A stretch of DNA of 15,325 nt from DASRVA01 sp050732875 (lineage in GTDB: Bacteria; Gemmatimonadota; Gemmatimonadetes; JACCXV01; JAHWKZ01): the NCBI GenBank assembly GCA_050732875.1, contig JBOHRQ010000056.1, forward strand, positions 1 to 15,325, written 5' to 3'. Position 1 is the stretch's first letter; each line of letters opens with the position of its first letter. Below the pieces are notes generated by a model. It saw only the letters and a list, made by a program, of their open reading frames with translations. It was not told the origin of the DNA and did not search any database. The translations under genes were made by a program, and so were the position numbers. Shown here in pieces: positions 5,688-13,808 of the stretch.

Positions 5688-7993
5688 CGATCGACCTCCC
5701 TTTCCGTCGCGAATCGGAACTCCCCGGCGGCGTAGCGGAAGGTCGCGCCCTCGGTCACCTCGAAGGCCGCCTCCCGGGTTTCCGCGGAGCTACCGCCCAC
5801 CATCACGGTGAAGACCCCCGGCTCGACGACCCACCAGCCGTCGGCGTCATAGAAAGCGAGGTCGTCCATGGTGATCGTGAAGGAGACTGTCAGGGTCTCG
5901 CTCGGCGAGAGGGTCACGCGCTCGAAGTCGCGCAGTTCCATGACCGGCGGGGTCACGCTCCGGACACGGTCGCGGACGTACAGCTGGACGACCTCGTCAC
6001 CCGTCCGGTCGCCCGTATTGGTGACGTCGATCGTGACCGTCAGCGTGTCGACGGCCGTCATCGTCGTGCTCGACAGGCCCGGATCGCCGTAGTCGAACGT
6101 TGTGTAGCTCAGCCCGTGCCCGAACGGATACAGCGGCGTCGAGGGCAGCTCCAGGTACTTGGACGTGTATTTCTCCTCGCTCGGGGGGCGGCCCGTACTC
6201 TTGTGATTGTAGTAGATCGGCACCTGGCCGACCGCGCGCGGGAACGTGACGGGAAGCTTGCCGCCCGGGCTGACGTCGCCGAAGAGGACGTCGGCGACCG
6301 CAGGCCCGGTCTCGGTCCCCAGAAACCAGGTCTCCAGGATGGCCGGCGCGTTGTCGGCGAGCCAGGGAATCGCGAGCGGCCGGCCGTTCATGAGAACGAC
6401 CGCGGTCGGCTTGCCGGCCGCGAGCACGCGCTGGGCCAGCCCCCGCTGGACGCCGGGGAGGTCCAGCTCGTGGCGGCTGGCAGCCTCGCCGCTGATCTGC
6501 CGGGGCTCGCCGAGGACGAGAACGACGGCGTCCGCGTCCTCGGCCACGCGAATGGCTTCGGCAAAGCCGGTCGTGTCGTCGCCCGCGGCCTCGGCGCCGA
6601 TGGCGTGCGCAACCTCCGCTTCCGGCAGGGCGGCGCGGATCCCCTCGAGCACGGTGACCACGTCGTCCGGCCGGCCGGCGGCCGCCCAGGGGCCGAGCGG
6701 CGCGTCCCGGTCGTCGGCCAGCGGGCCGATCACCGCGATCGCCCCGAGGTCCTTCGCGAGCGGTAGGGTCCCATCGTTCTGGAGGAGGACGATCGCCTCG
6801 CGGGCCACCTCGCGTGCGGCCCGCCGATGCTCGGCGATCAGTATCACCGCGCTTTCCCGCTCGGGGTCGGAGTACCGATATGGGTCCTGGAAGAGGCCGA
6901 GCGCGGCCTTCGCCCGCAGCACCCGGCGGACGGCCTCGTCGACCTCGGCCTCGTCCAGGCGCCCAGCGCGAACCGCCTCGGCCAGCTTCTCGCCGTAGAT
7001 CCCGCTCATCATGTCGACGTCGACCCCGGCCTCGAGTGCCAGGATCCCGGCCTCGACGGAGTCGGCCGCCACGCCGTGCTGGATCAGCTCCAGGACGCCC
7101 GTGTAGTCGCTGACCAGAACGCCGTCCCAGCCCCACTGCTGTCGCAGCAAACCGTCGATCAAGGAGTCGTTGGCGTGCATCGGCGTGCCGCCGATCTCGT
7201 TGAAGGCGGCCATGATCGACGCCACGCCCTCGTCGACCGCGGCGCGGAAGGGCGGCAGGTAGATCTCGTGGAGCGTGCGCTCGGAGATGTCGACCGTGTT
7301 GTAGTCGCGTCCGCCCTCGGCGCCGCCGTAGCCGACGTAGTGCTTGGCGGTCGCCAGCAGGGTCGACGGGTCCGCCAGGTCCTCGCCCTGGAACCCGCGC
7401 ACCCGCGCCCGGGCCATCACCGAGCCCAGGTACGGGTCCTCGCCCGCGCCCTCGACGATCCGCCCCCAGCGGGGATCGCGGGCCACGTCCACCATCGGCG
7501 CGTAGGTCCAGTGGACGCCGGCGCCGGTGGCCTCGACCGCGGCGATCCGGGCCGCCCGCTCGACCGCCTCCGGATCCCAGGTGGCGACCTCGGCCAGCGG
7601 CACCGGGAAGATGGTGCGGAAGCCGTGGATCACGTCGTGGGCGAAGAGAAGTGGGATTCCGAGCCTCGATTCCTCGACTGCGATCCGCTGAAGCCCCCGA
7701 AGCTGCTCGGCGCCGTAGATGCTGAGAAACGACCCCACGCGGCCCTCCCGGACGAGCTGGACCTGCTCCGGCGTCGCCTCCGGCGCGCGGAGATCGGGGT
7801 TCCACCGGGCGCTATACTGGGCGAGCTGGCCCAGCTTCTCCTCGAGCGTCATGAGATCCAGCAGCGAGTCGACGAGCGCCTCGTGGCCGGCGGCGAGCGT
7901 CGGCTCCTGGGCTCCGGCCTGGCGAGGCGAGGCCACGATCCCGAACGACAGCAGGAGGACGGCGGCCAGGCGCGGCGACCCGCGACGACTCAC
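5684..7993 (-). CDS. GH3 beta-glucosidase (BglX-like), periplasmic
   Basis: 769 residues from GTG 7993, which overlaps the upstream TGA (GTGA, 7990-7993). The frame stays open to 8527, but that extension is out-of-frame reading of the GH144 gene and lacks a signal sequence. A signal peptide covers about residues 1-28 (LAAVLLLSFGIVASPRQAGA-Q). The (beta/alpha)8 domain has FAHDVIHG, APMVDVARDPRWGR, AKHYVGYG (K217, H218) and VLVSDYTGV, where D296 is the expected nucleophile. The second domain contains SGEAASRHELDLPG, with the probable acid/base Glu, and YPFGHGLSYTTF. The C-terminus is a fibronectin-III-like domain (TVTIDVTNTGDRTGDEVVQL onward). It would release glucose from oligosaccharides made by the neighbouring GH144 enzyme. 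The Shine-Dalgarno is weak, so expression probably depends on coupling. Confidence 0.93.
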   Translation of the reverse strand: MSRRGSPRLAAVLLLSFGIVASPRQAGAQEPTLAAGHEALVDSLLDLMTLEEKLGQLAQYSARWNPDLRAPEATPEQVQLVREGRVGSFLSIYGAEQLRGLQRIAVEESRLGIPLLFAHDVIHGFRTIFPVPLAEVATWDPEAVERAARIAAVEATGAGVHWTYAPMVDVARDPRWGRIVEGAGEDPYLGSVMARARVRGFQGEDLADPSTLLATAKHYVGYGGAEGGRDYNTVDISERTLHEIYLPPFRAAVDEGVASIMAAFNEIGGTPMHANDSLIDGLLRQQWGWDGVLVSDYTGVLELIQHGVAADSVEAGILALEAGVDVDMMSGIYGEKLAEAVRAGRLDEAEVDEAVRRVLRAKAALGLFQDPYRYSDPERESAVILIAEHRRAAREVAREAIVLLQNDGTLPLAKDLGAIAVIGPLADDRDAPLGPWAAAGRPDDVVTVLEGIRAALPEAEVAHAIGAEAAGDDTTGFAEAIRVAEDADAVVLVLGEPRQISGEAASRHELDLPGVQRGLAQRVLAAGKPTAVVLMNGRPLAIPWLADNAPAILETWFLGTETGPAVADVLFGDVSPGGKLPVTFPRAVGQVPIYYNHKSTGRPPSEEKYTSKYLELPSTPLYPFGHGLSYTTFDYGDPGLSSTTMTAVDTLTVTIDVTNTGDRTGDEVVQLYVRDRVRSVTPPVMELRDFERVTLSPSETLTVSFTITMDDLAFYDADGWWVVEPGVFTVMVGGSSAETREAAFEVTEGATFRYAAGEFRFATEREVDR

Positions 7994-9540
7994 CGGGCCG
8001 CCTGGGCCGGGCGAGAAGCGGCCGGGTGGGACGCGGCCGCTGCCTTGGCCGGACACCGGCCCTCCAGCCATCCGCCGCCGAATCCCGCCCGGCAGAGACC
8101 GACCACGATGTAGGGACTTTCCTTCATGAGATCCCACACGAGCTCGGTGCGATGGTTTTCGATCATCAGCAGGATCGCCCCCTGGTCGATGCCCAGGTAA
8201 TCGTCGTCGAACCAGCCGACCTCCGGGACGACGTCGCCCTTGCCGGGAAAGACGCCCGTGTCGTCGAACGTCGGATTGAAGGCGTCGAGGAAGCCGTACT
8301 CGTCGAACAGATGGTCGCCATAGCGGCGGCGCATCTCCATCAGGGCACGGATCGTGATCTCGGGCGCGAACGGGACCGCGCCGCCGGCGGCGGTCGGAGC
8401 GATCGTGCCGTCGTCCCGGATGTCGGAAGGGCCCGCGCCACGTGCCCAATAGGTGTGGAACACGCGCTCCCGGCCATCGACAACTACGGTCGTATCCGCT
8501 GGCCCGTCCGACGCGGTCAGCCCCCACACGTCAGGACCGTACCCCTGCCACCCGTTGGGATTGTCGATCGCGTACTCGCGCTGGGCGATCGTCGCGCGGC
8601 GCGAGTTCTCGAAATAGTCGATCCCGTGGAAGCGCATCACCGAGTCCTGGACCCCGCGGAAGTCGATCCAGATGTGCGAGTACTGGTGCCCGAAGAGCGG
8701 CGCAAATCCGACGTGCTCCTGACCGTAGAACTCTCCCCACCGGTACGTGCTGGTCCATTCATGCCACGCCTCGGGCCCGACCGGATGGGTCGGCGAGCCG
8801 AGCGCCAGGATGAGGAGGATCATCGCCTCGTTGTAGCCATGCCAATCGGCCTGGCCGTAGCCCCTCTCGGGCCGCCAGGCCATCGCCACCAGCGGCGCCC
8901 GCACCTGCATCCAACGCCAGTCGACACGGCGGTAGATGGAGTCCGAGTAGGCGCGGATCGCCGCCTCGGTCTCCCCGGACCCGTCGAAGTAGACCTGGGC
9001 GGACAGGATCCCGGCCAGGAGGAGCGTCGTGTCGATGCTCGACAGCTCGACCTGCTCGAACCGGTGGCCCGTCTCCATGTCGAGGAAATGGTAGAAGAAC
9101 CCCTGGTACCCGGTGACCCCGGTCGCTTCCGGCCCGTGCGGTGCTCGCCAGAAGAAGAGAAGCGTGTTCAGCGTCCGGTCGGCGGCCTCGGCGCGGGTGA
9201 CCCATCCGTGCTCCACGCCCACCAGGTAGGCGGTCAGCGCGAACCCGACCGCGGCGATGCTCGAGAACGATGGCGTCGGCCAGCGGTCCGGCGTCAGGCC
9301 GTTGTCGGCCGGCGTCGTCTCCCAGAAGAAGTCGAAGGTGCGCTGCTGGAGCGTGTCGAGGAAGGCCCCGGCCGTCAGCTCGGCGGCAGGGGGAAGCGGC
9401 GGCTCCTCGACGCGCGGCGGAGCCGCCGTCCGGCAGGCCGCCAGCGTTGTAGCCAGGAGCGCCGACACCAGCAGGGCCTGAAGCCCGGCGGACCGTCGGG
9501 CGGGCCGCGACCGGCAGCCCGCCCCCTCTCCGGCCGTCAC
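7990..9540 (-). CDS. GH144-type (PF10091 glycoamylase-fold) lipoprotein, probable endo-beta-1,2-glucanase
   Basis: 516 residues. GTG 9540 is the only start giving a full lipoprotein signal (ALLVSALLATTLAAC, lipobox L-A-A-C, C36). After a Pro-rich linker the (alpha/alpha)6 glycoamylase fold begins near residue 57: TFDFFWETTPADNGLTPDRW, then GFFYHFLDMETGHR (D154), ELSSIDTTLLLAG (E165, D170), WHGYNEAMILLILALGSPTH (E238), HQYSHIWIDFRG, and a terminal VVGLCRAGFGGGWL. These blocks are the conserved acidic pocket of the family; the founding member (Chitinophaga, GH144) is an endo-beta-1,2-glucanase, though Pfam labels the domain glucoamylase. A linked GH3 gene fits sophorooligosaccharide breakdown. 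An Ala-rich tail of about 25 residues follows the conserved end and overlaps the GH3 start by 4 nt. Other beta-glucans cannot be excluded. Confidence 0.85.
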   Translation of the reverse strand: MTAGEGAGCRSRPARRSAGLQALLVSALLATTLAACRTAAPPRVEEPPLPPAAELTAGAFLDTLQQRTFDFFWETTPADNGLTPDRWPTPSFSSIAAVGFALTAYLVGVEHGWVTRAEAADRTLNTLLFFWRAPHGPEATGVTGYQGFFYHFLDMETGHRFEQVELSSIDTTLLLAGILSAQVYFDGSGETEAAIRAYSDSIYRRVDWRWMQVRAPLVAMAWRPERGYGQADWHGYNEAMILLILALGSPTHPVGPEAWHEWTSTYRWGEFYGQEHVGFAPLFGHQYSHIWIDFRGVQDSVMRFHGIDYFENSRRATIAQREYAIDNPNGWQGYGPDVWGLTASDGPADTTVVVDGRERVFHTYWARGAGPSDIRDDGTIAPTAAGGAVPFAPEITIRALMEMRRRYGDHLFDEYGFLDAFNPTFDDTGVFPGKGDVVPEVGWFDDDYLGIDQGAILLMIENHRTELVWDLMKESPYIVVGLCRAGFGGGWLEGRCPAKAAAASHPAASRPAQAAR

Positions 9541-9581
9541 CGGGAGCGGGACCCGCTCGTCGGCCCGCTCCCTTCAGGCAT
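9537..9581 (-). CDS. Possible 14-codon coupling ORF between receptor and GH144 genes
   Basis: ATG 9581 opens a 14-codon frame whose TGA overlaps the GTG start of the GH144 gene (GTGA). A GTG at 9602, right after the receptor stop, would extend it to 21 codons. The GH144 start has no Shine-Dalgarno at normal distance, so reinitiation after this frame is plausible. Chance is a serious alternative, since any start in an NTGA context ends some upstream frame. Confidence 0.2.
   Translation of the reverse strand: MPEGSGPTSGSRSR
9542..9572 (-). promoter_or_regulatory. Intercistronic hairpin between receptor and GH144 genes
   Basis: GGGAGCGGG and CCCGCTCCC are perfect 9-bp arms with a 13-nt loop; on the minus-strand mRNA the stem ends one base before the GTG start of the GH144 gene. 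It is the only clear stem in the 65-nt spacer, which is the one loose junction in an otherwise overlapping gene set. There is no U-tract. It may stabilise the upstream receptor mRNA or lower translation of the downstream enzymes. Confidence 0.55.
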
Positions 9582-9605
9582 TCGCGCGTTCGGCCCGGGC
9601 ACCTC

Positions 9606-12569
9606 CTAGAACTCGTACCTCACGCCGAGCTGGAGGCGGCGGCTGGGGTTCTCGATGTTGTTCGCGTTGGTGGGCTCTCCGAAGCGAAGCTGCGTCTCGT
9701 TCCGCGTGATCTGGCCCGTCGCCGGGTCGAAGGTCCCGAACTCGTCCCGCCAGGCGCTCCAGTTCTCGGTGTTGAAGAGGTTGAAGATCTCGGCCAAGAC
9801 CGCGAGCCGCTGCCCGGTCAGGAACTGGAACCCCTTCTCCAACCGGACGTCGACCTCGGCGAAGTTCCCTTCATCGGGCCGGCGGCTGTTGCGGGTCTCG
9901 CCGGGCGGGAAATCATCGCCGCCGATCCCGTTCCCGTTGGGATCGCCCAGCACCCGGGCCCTGATGGGTGGCGCCGAACGGAAGGCGGCGATGCCGCTGA
10001 AGCGGATCCCCCACGGCACGCCGAGGATCCAGTTCGTGGTCAGGTTATGGCGGATGTCGTTGTCGGAGGGGAAGCGCGGGAAGTCAGCCGGCCCGAAGAC
10101 ATCCAGCGTGAAGTCACCGAAGGTGTTCTGCTCGGCTTCGGCGAGCGTGTAGGCGACCTGCAACCCCCACCCGGACTCGAGGTTGAAGGGCTTCCCCGCC
10201 TGAAGCTGAAGCGCGTCGTACCACGTCTCACCATCGTCGGTGGCGAGCAGGATGTTCCGGAAGCGTGGCGTCTCGAAAAGCGAGCCGTCTGGGTTCCGGT
10301 TCCCGAACACCCAGGTGAAGGTATTATCGCTGCGGACCCCGGTGTAGTTCGCCGACAGCATGACGGGTCCCACCGCCTGTCGGAGGCCGATCGTCCACTG
10401 CCGCGCCACCGGAGGCTTGGTGTCGTTCTCGAGGAGGAAGACCTCCGGTTTTCCGGTCGGACTCCCCGACTCGACGATGCTGAGCAGGCCTTCCCGGCTC
10501 AGGAAGCGGTCGTCCCAGGCGATCGTCGGACGCCCGTTCTCGTCGGGAGCGCCGTCCTCCGAGAACAGGAACTGGAAGTTGGGGAACGTCAGCCGGGAGA
10601 TCTCGGCCTGCCCCAGCCCGAAGCGCGTCCGATCGTAGAAGAGCCCGAACCCTCCGAACAGGGTGGTCCGGTGACCCCCTGTCAGGTCGTACGTGAATCC
10701 GACCCGCGGCGCGACGGCCCCGTAGAAGGGATCCCGGTCGTCCCCGTCCGTGAAGTACTGGGCCTCCTGCTCCGCCGACAGGAACGGCGAGACGTCTTCG
10801 ATAACGGAGTCCGGCGTAACCCAGTCGTTGTTCAGCATGTTCGATTCCACGTCCCACCGGAGGCCGAAGTTCAGGATCAGCCGATCCGTGGGCGACCAGT
10901 CGTCCTGGGCGTAGATCCCGAACTGGGTGTTGTCGCTCTCGAACTGCGGATCGCCGACCCCCACCTCGGCCCGGTTAGGAAACTCGAAGTTCTCCTCTTC
11001 GCGGAAGAAGAACTGGGGGTTCCCGTTCAGGAACGTCGTGATGTCGTAGTTGGAGAAGCTCAGGTAAGTCCCGGTCTTGACGACATGGGACCCTCCCCAG
11101 TCGGGCAGCGTGTAGGTGAGGTCGTCCCGGATCTCCCACTTGTCCTGGTAGATATCCTGTTCGGTAGAGCGACCGCCGACCCTCAGGATTCCGTCGAAGA
11201 CCAGCCCCGGCGTGTCGGGATTCAGCGGGATCGGGTTCCAGCGGAAACGCTGGAAGTCGATGAACGCCTCGTTCAGGACCCGGCCATTCGAGTACTGGTA
11301 CTTTCCGAGGGCCGTGAGCACGTCGATGTTGAAGTCCTCGGCGTGTGAGGGAGCCTGAAAGCCGCCGAAGCTCCGGATCTCGGACTCGTTGCGCACATTG
11401 AGGCTGGTCTCGAACCGATGCCGGTCGGCGGCGCTGTAGGTCAGCTTGCCGAAGAACAGGTTCGACTCCAGGTCGCGGCTTTCGCTGGTCCCTTCGGCAG
11501 CCGCCACCAGGTCACGGGCCGGGATCCCCGCGATGGTCTGCGGAACCATTGCCAATTCCTCGGCGGTGACCGCATCGATGCTGGTCGGCAGGTCCCGGTA
11601 GTTCCCCTCGAAGGAGCCGAACACGAACAGCTTGTCGCGGATGATCGGGCCCCCGATGGTGCCACCGAACTGCTGGCGGCCGACCTCGTCGACGTCCTCC
11701 TCCATGCAGTTCGGCGCCGAACCGGGCGCCTCGCACCTCTGAATGGCATCCTTGGCGATCAGGTTCTCGTTCTGGCCCAGGAAGAAGCCGCTCGCCTCCC
11801 ACTGATTGGTGCCGGACTTGGTGGTCGCCGTGATCACGGCTCCCGCCGCCTTCTGGAACTCGGCCTTGTAGTTCTGGGTGATGACCCGGAACTCCTCGAC
11901 CGCGTTCTGCGGGAACGGATTTCCCGCGCTCGCATCCTGGCCGACGATCCCCTCCTGGAGCACCTCACTCTTGTAGGAGGCGCCGTCGATGAAGAGATTG
12001 ATGTTTTCCGAGGGAAGCCCGCCGGCCTCGATGCTGTTCCCGTCCCGGCTAGGCAGGACGCCGGGTACCAGCTCGGCGAACTTGAGGAAGTCCCGGTTGA
12101 GGAGCGGCAGGTTCTCGATCTGCGCCTCGGTGATGTTGGTCGCCACCTCGGGGGTCGTGGCCTCGATAATCCGCTCCTGCTCGATCACGGCGGTGATCCC
12201 CTCGACCTCGATCGCGTCGGTGAACAGTACCACGTCCAGGCTCAACGACTGGCCGATCTGGACACGGACGTTCTGTGTCTGGGCGCCGTAGGAGGGATGG
12301 GAGTACTCCACGCTGTACTCCCCCACCGGCAGCCCGCTCAGGTTGTAGAAGCCGCCTTCTTCGGTCAGCATCCCGCGCTGAAAGTTCGTCGATGTCTGGG
12401 TGGCCAGGACGCTGGCCCCGGTCAGAGGCTGACCGTTCTCGTCCAGAACGTGCCCGCGGATCGAGCCCGTGCTGGTCTGGGCCGTCGCGGCGCCGGGAGC
12501 GAACGCGACCAGGGCCAGCGCCCCGGCCAGCACTCCCATCAGCCAGCCCTGTCTCACGCTTCTCCTCAT
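9606..12569 (-). CDS. Oar-like TonB-dependent receptor with carboxypeptidase-regulatory-like domain
   Basis: 987 residues. ATG 12569 overlaps the lacI stop (ATGA) and has GGAGGAGG about 10 nt upstream; the much longer open frame to 13274 is a shadow of lacI. A signal peptide ends near residue 30 (GVLAGALALVAFAPGAATA-Q). Residues about 36-115 form a CarboxypepD_reg-like beta-sandwich (GSIRGHVLDENGQPLTGASV... GFYNLSGLPVGEYSV). A plug follows at about 135-255 (ITEAQIENLPLLNRDFLKFA, LFIDGASYK, TATTKSGTNQW), then a large beta-barrel ending in RLQLGVRYEF with the C-terminal Phe used by the BAM machinery. C279 and C288 could form a loop disulfide. It would move the oligosaccharide across the outer membrane using TonB. 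No SusD/RagB partner lies in the window, as usual for Oar-like rather than SusC receptors. Confidence 0.9.
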   Translation of the reverse strand: MRRSVRQGWLMGVLAGALALVAFAPGAATAQTSTGSIRGHVLDENGQPLTGASVLATQTSTNFQRGMLTEEGGFYNLSGLPVGEYSVEYSHPSYGAQTQNVRVQIGQSLSLDVVLFTDAIEVEGITAVIEQERIIEATTPEVATNITEAQIENLPLLNRDFLKFAELVPGVLPSRDGNSIEAGGLPSENINLFIDGASYKSEVLQEGIVGQDASAGNPFPQNAVEEFRVITQNYKAEFQKAAGAVITATTKSGTNQWEASGFFLGQNENLIAKDAIQRCEAPGSAPNCMEEDVDEVGRQQFGGTIGGPIIRDKLFVFGSFEGNYRDLPTSIDAVTAEELAMVPQTIAGIPARDLVAAAEGTSESRDLESNLFFGKLTYSAADRHRFETSLNVRNESEIRSFGGFQAPSHAEDFNIDVLTALGKYQYSNGRVLNEAFIDFQRFRWNPIPLNPDTPGLVFDGILRVGGRSTEQDIYQDKWEIRDDLTYTLPDWGGSHVVKTGTYLSFSNYDITTFLNGNPQFFFREEENFEFPNRAEVGVGDPQFESDNTQFGIYAQDDWSPTDRLILNFGLRWDVESNMLNNDWVTPDSVIEDVSPFLSAEQEAQYFTDGDDRDPFYGAVAPRVGFTYDLTGGHRTTLFGGFGLFYDRTRFGLGQAEISRLTFPNFQFLFSEDGAPDENGRPTIAWDDRFLSREGLLSIVESGSPTGKPEVFLLENDTKPPVARQWTIGLRQAVGPVMLSANYTGVRSDNTFTWVFGNRNPDGSLFETPRFRNILLATDDGETWYDALQLQAGKPFNLESGWGLQVAYTLAEAEQNTFGDFTLDVFGPADFPRFPSDNDIRHNLTTNWILGVPWGIRFSGIAAFRSAPPIRARVLGDPNGNGIGGDDFPPGETRNSRRPDEGNFAEVDVRLEKGFQFLTGQRLAVLAEIFNLFNTENWSAWRDEFGTFDPATGQITRNETQLRFGEPTNANNIENPSRRLQLGVRYEF

Positions 12570-13657
12570 GGCTTTCCAACCTCCTCCGTTGATTGTGCAC
12601 CCTGGGCTCTGCGCGAAGCGGAGCCCGTCTTCCGGCTTGCTTCTCGTCGAGTCGCGGCCCCAGTGGACCCGCCGCACGATTCGCGCACGACGAGCCGCGT
12701 CGGCAGGACCTCCACCGTCTTCTCGTTCCCATCGGTCATCGATTCCAGGAGCCGCTCGACCGCCCGCACCCCCAGCCCCCGGATCGGCACGTGGACCGAC
12801 GACAGCGGCGGGCTCAGGTAGCGGGCGATGGGGATGTCGTCGAAACCGGCAACCACCATCTCCCCCGGTACCTCGACGCCCGCATCGCGGAGTGCGCTCA
12901 GGGCACCGATCGCCATCGAGTCGTTGGCCGCGAAGATGGCGGTGGGGCGCGGATCCAGATCCAGGAGACGTTGTGCCGCCCGATGGCCCGACGACTCGGT
13001 GAAATCCGCCTCGAGCTCCAGCTCCGCCGAGCGCTCCGCATCTCCTTCGGCGATCGCGTCGCGGTAACCCTTGAGCCGCTCCCGCGCGTCGAAGTTGTCG
13101 TGCGGCCCACCCACGATCGCCACCCGCCGGTGTCCCAGACCGACCAGATGCCGCACCATCTCGCGCGCCCCGCCATAGTTGTCCACGTTGACGGCGTCGA
13201 AGTCGTTCTCCCCCACCTCGCAGTTGAGGAGCACGAGCGGGAGCCGCCGCGGCAGGCCGGTGACGATGGCCCACGGCTCGAGCCCGGGCGACATCACGAT
13301 CAGGCCGTCCACACGGCCGTGCATGGCCTGGACGGCGGCCTCGATCTCCGCCCGGTCGTTGTGGGATCCCGAGACCAGAAGGTGGTAGCCTCCGATGCGG
13401 GCCGCCCGGTCGATGCCGCGGATCACCTCGGAGAAGAACTCTCCGTAGAGGTCCGGCAGGAGGACGCCGATCGTGAGGGTCTTGCGGGTGATGAGGCTGC
13501 GGGCGGCGACGTTGGGCGTGTAGTGGAGCCGCTCCGCCACCTCCTCGACGCGGCGCCGCGTCTCGTCGCGGACGGGCCCGCTGTTGTTGAGGACCCGGGA
13601 AACCGTGGCCACCGAGAAGCCCGCCTCGCGCGCCACATCCTTGATCGTGACGCTCAA
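12566..13657 (-). CDS. LacI/GalR-family transcriptional repressor of the sugar operon
   Basis: 363 residues from TTG 13657, supported by GGAGG six nt upstream and by family alignment: the product starts MSVTIKDVAREAGFSVATVS, the canonical LacI-family N-terminus. ATG 13810, in the same frame, falls inside the predicted -10 element and would add a Pro-rich stretch encoded by a tandem repeat, so it is rejected. The helix-turn-helix spans about 4-23, and the hinge helix (YTPNVAARSL, 46-55) has the Leu that wedges into a central CpG in PurR-like proteins. A periplasmic-binding-protein-like effector domain follows (IGVLLPDL... IFAANDSMAIGAL... VVAGFDDIPIARYLSPPLSS). A basic tail follows LVVRESCGG. 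Operators matching the family lie just upstream, so autorepression and induction by a sugar are likely. Its stop overlaps the receptor start by 4 nt. Confidence 0.93.
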   Translation of the reverse strand: MSVTIKDVAREAGFSVATVSRVLNNSGPVRDETRRRVEEVAERLHYTPNVAARSLITRKTLTIGVLLPDLYGEFFSEVIRGIDRAARIGGYHLLVSGSHNDRAEIEAAVQAMHGRVDGLIVMSPGLEPWAIVTGLPRRLPLVLLNCEVGENDFDAVNVDNYGGAREMVRHLVGLGHRRVAIVGGPHDNFDARERLKGYRDAIAEGDAERSAELELEADFTESSGHRAAQRLLDLDPRPTAIFAANDSMAIGALSALRDAGVEVPGEMVVAGFDDIPIARYLSPPLSSVHVPIRGLGVRAVERLLESMTDGNEKTVEVLPTRLVVRESCGGSTGAATRREASRKTGSASRRAQGAQSTEEVGKP

Positions 13658-13749
13658 GGGCGACCTCCGATGAGCGGGAAGCCCTGTGGGCCCGTTGGGA
13701 GGAGGGCCCTTGGGAGGAGGGCCCTTAGTGGGAGCAGCGTGGGGAGCAT
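13654..13749 (-). CDS. Possible 31-residue leader peptide ahead of lacI
   Basis: ATG 13749 lies about 50 nt after the predicted transcription start, with GGA six nt upstream, and opens a 31-codon frame whose TGA overlaps the lacI TTG start (TTGA). It is Leu/Pro-rich (9 Leu), with RALLP repeated twice, encoded by the 15-bp tandem repeat. It might couple or tune lacI translation. There is no homology evidence, and chance is plausible. Confidence 0.3.
   Translation of the reverse strand: MLPTLLPLRALLPRALLPTGPQGFPLIGGRP
13695..13724. repeat. Two perfect 15-bp tandem repeats in the lacI leader
   Basis: TTGGGAGGAGGGCCC occurs at 13695-13709 and again at 13710-13724. A third GGGCCC at 13688-13693 keeps nearly the same spacing (15 and 16 bp). 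In the leader RNA each unit reads GGGCCCTCCTCCCAA, so it holds a self-complementary GGGCCC and a CCTCC complementary to the lacI Shine-Dalgarno at 13664-13668. Confidence 0.9.
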
Positions 13750-13777
13750 CGGTTTCCGCAAGCGGCGTCACCCCCTG

Positions 13778-13808
13778 GCTGGAAACGTTTTCTGCAAACG
13801 TTTCCAGC
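13778..13808. promoter_or_regulatory. Tandem LacI-family operators forming a 31-bp inverted repeat
   Basis: Two 14-bp sites, TGGAAACGTTTTCT (13780-13793) and TGCAAACGTTTCCA (13793-13806), fit the LacI-family pattern TGnAAnCGnTTnCA with a central CpG. Their centres are 13 bp apart. Together they make perfect 13-bp arms, GCTGGAAACGTTT and AAACGTTTCCAGC, around a 5-bp spacer. The right site covers the predicted +1 and touches the -10 box of the lacI promoter, so a bound repressor would block RNA polymerase. Confidence 0.9.

Noticed and set aside
7994..8527. Longer GH3 reading frame upstream of GTG 7993
   Set aside because: It is an Arg/Gly/Pro-rich out-of-frame reading of the GH144 gene; the signal peptide starts just after GTG 7993.
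8026..9609. Long plus-strand frame of 527 codons opposite GH144
   Set aside because: Composition is Arg/Gly/Val-rich with no domain motifs; it is an antisense frame kept open by GC-rich codon use.
10047..11348. Long plus-strand frame opposite the receptor gene
   Set aside because: No recognisable motifs; mirrors the codon structure of the real minus-strand gene. The same applies to 11418-12821 and 12593-13951.
12570..13274. Longer receptor reading frame upstream of ATG 12569
   Set aside because: Frame-shifted shadow of lacI; the signal peptide and Shine-Dalgarno place the start at 12569.
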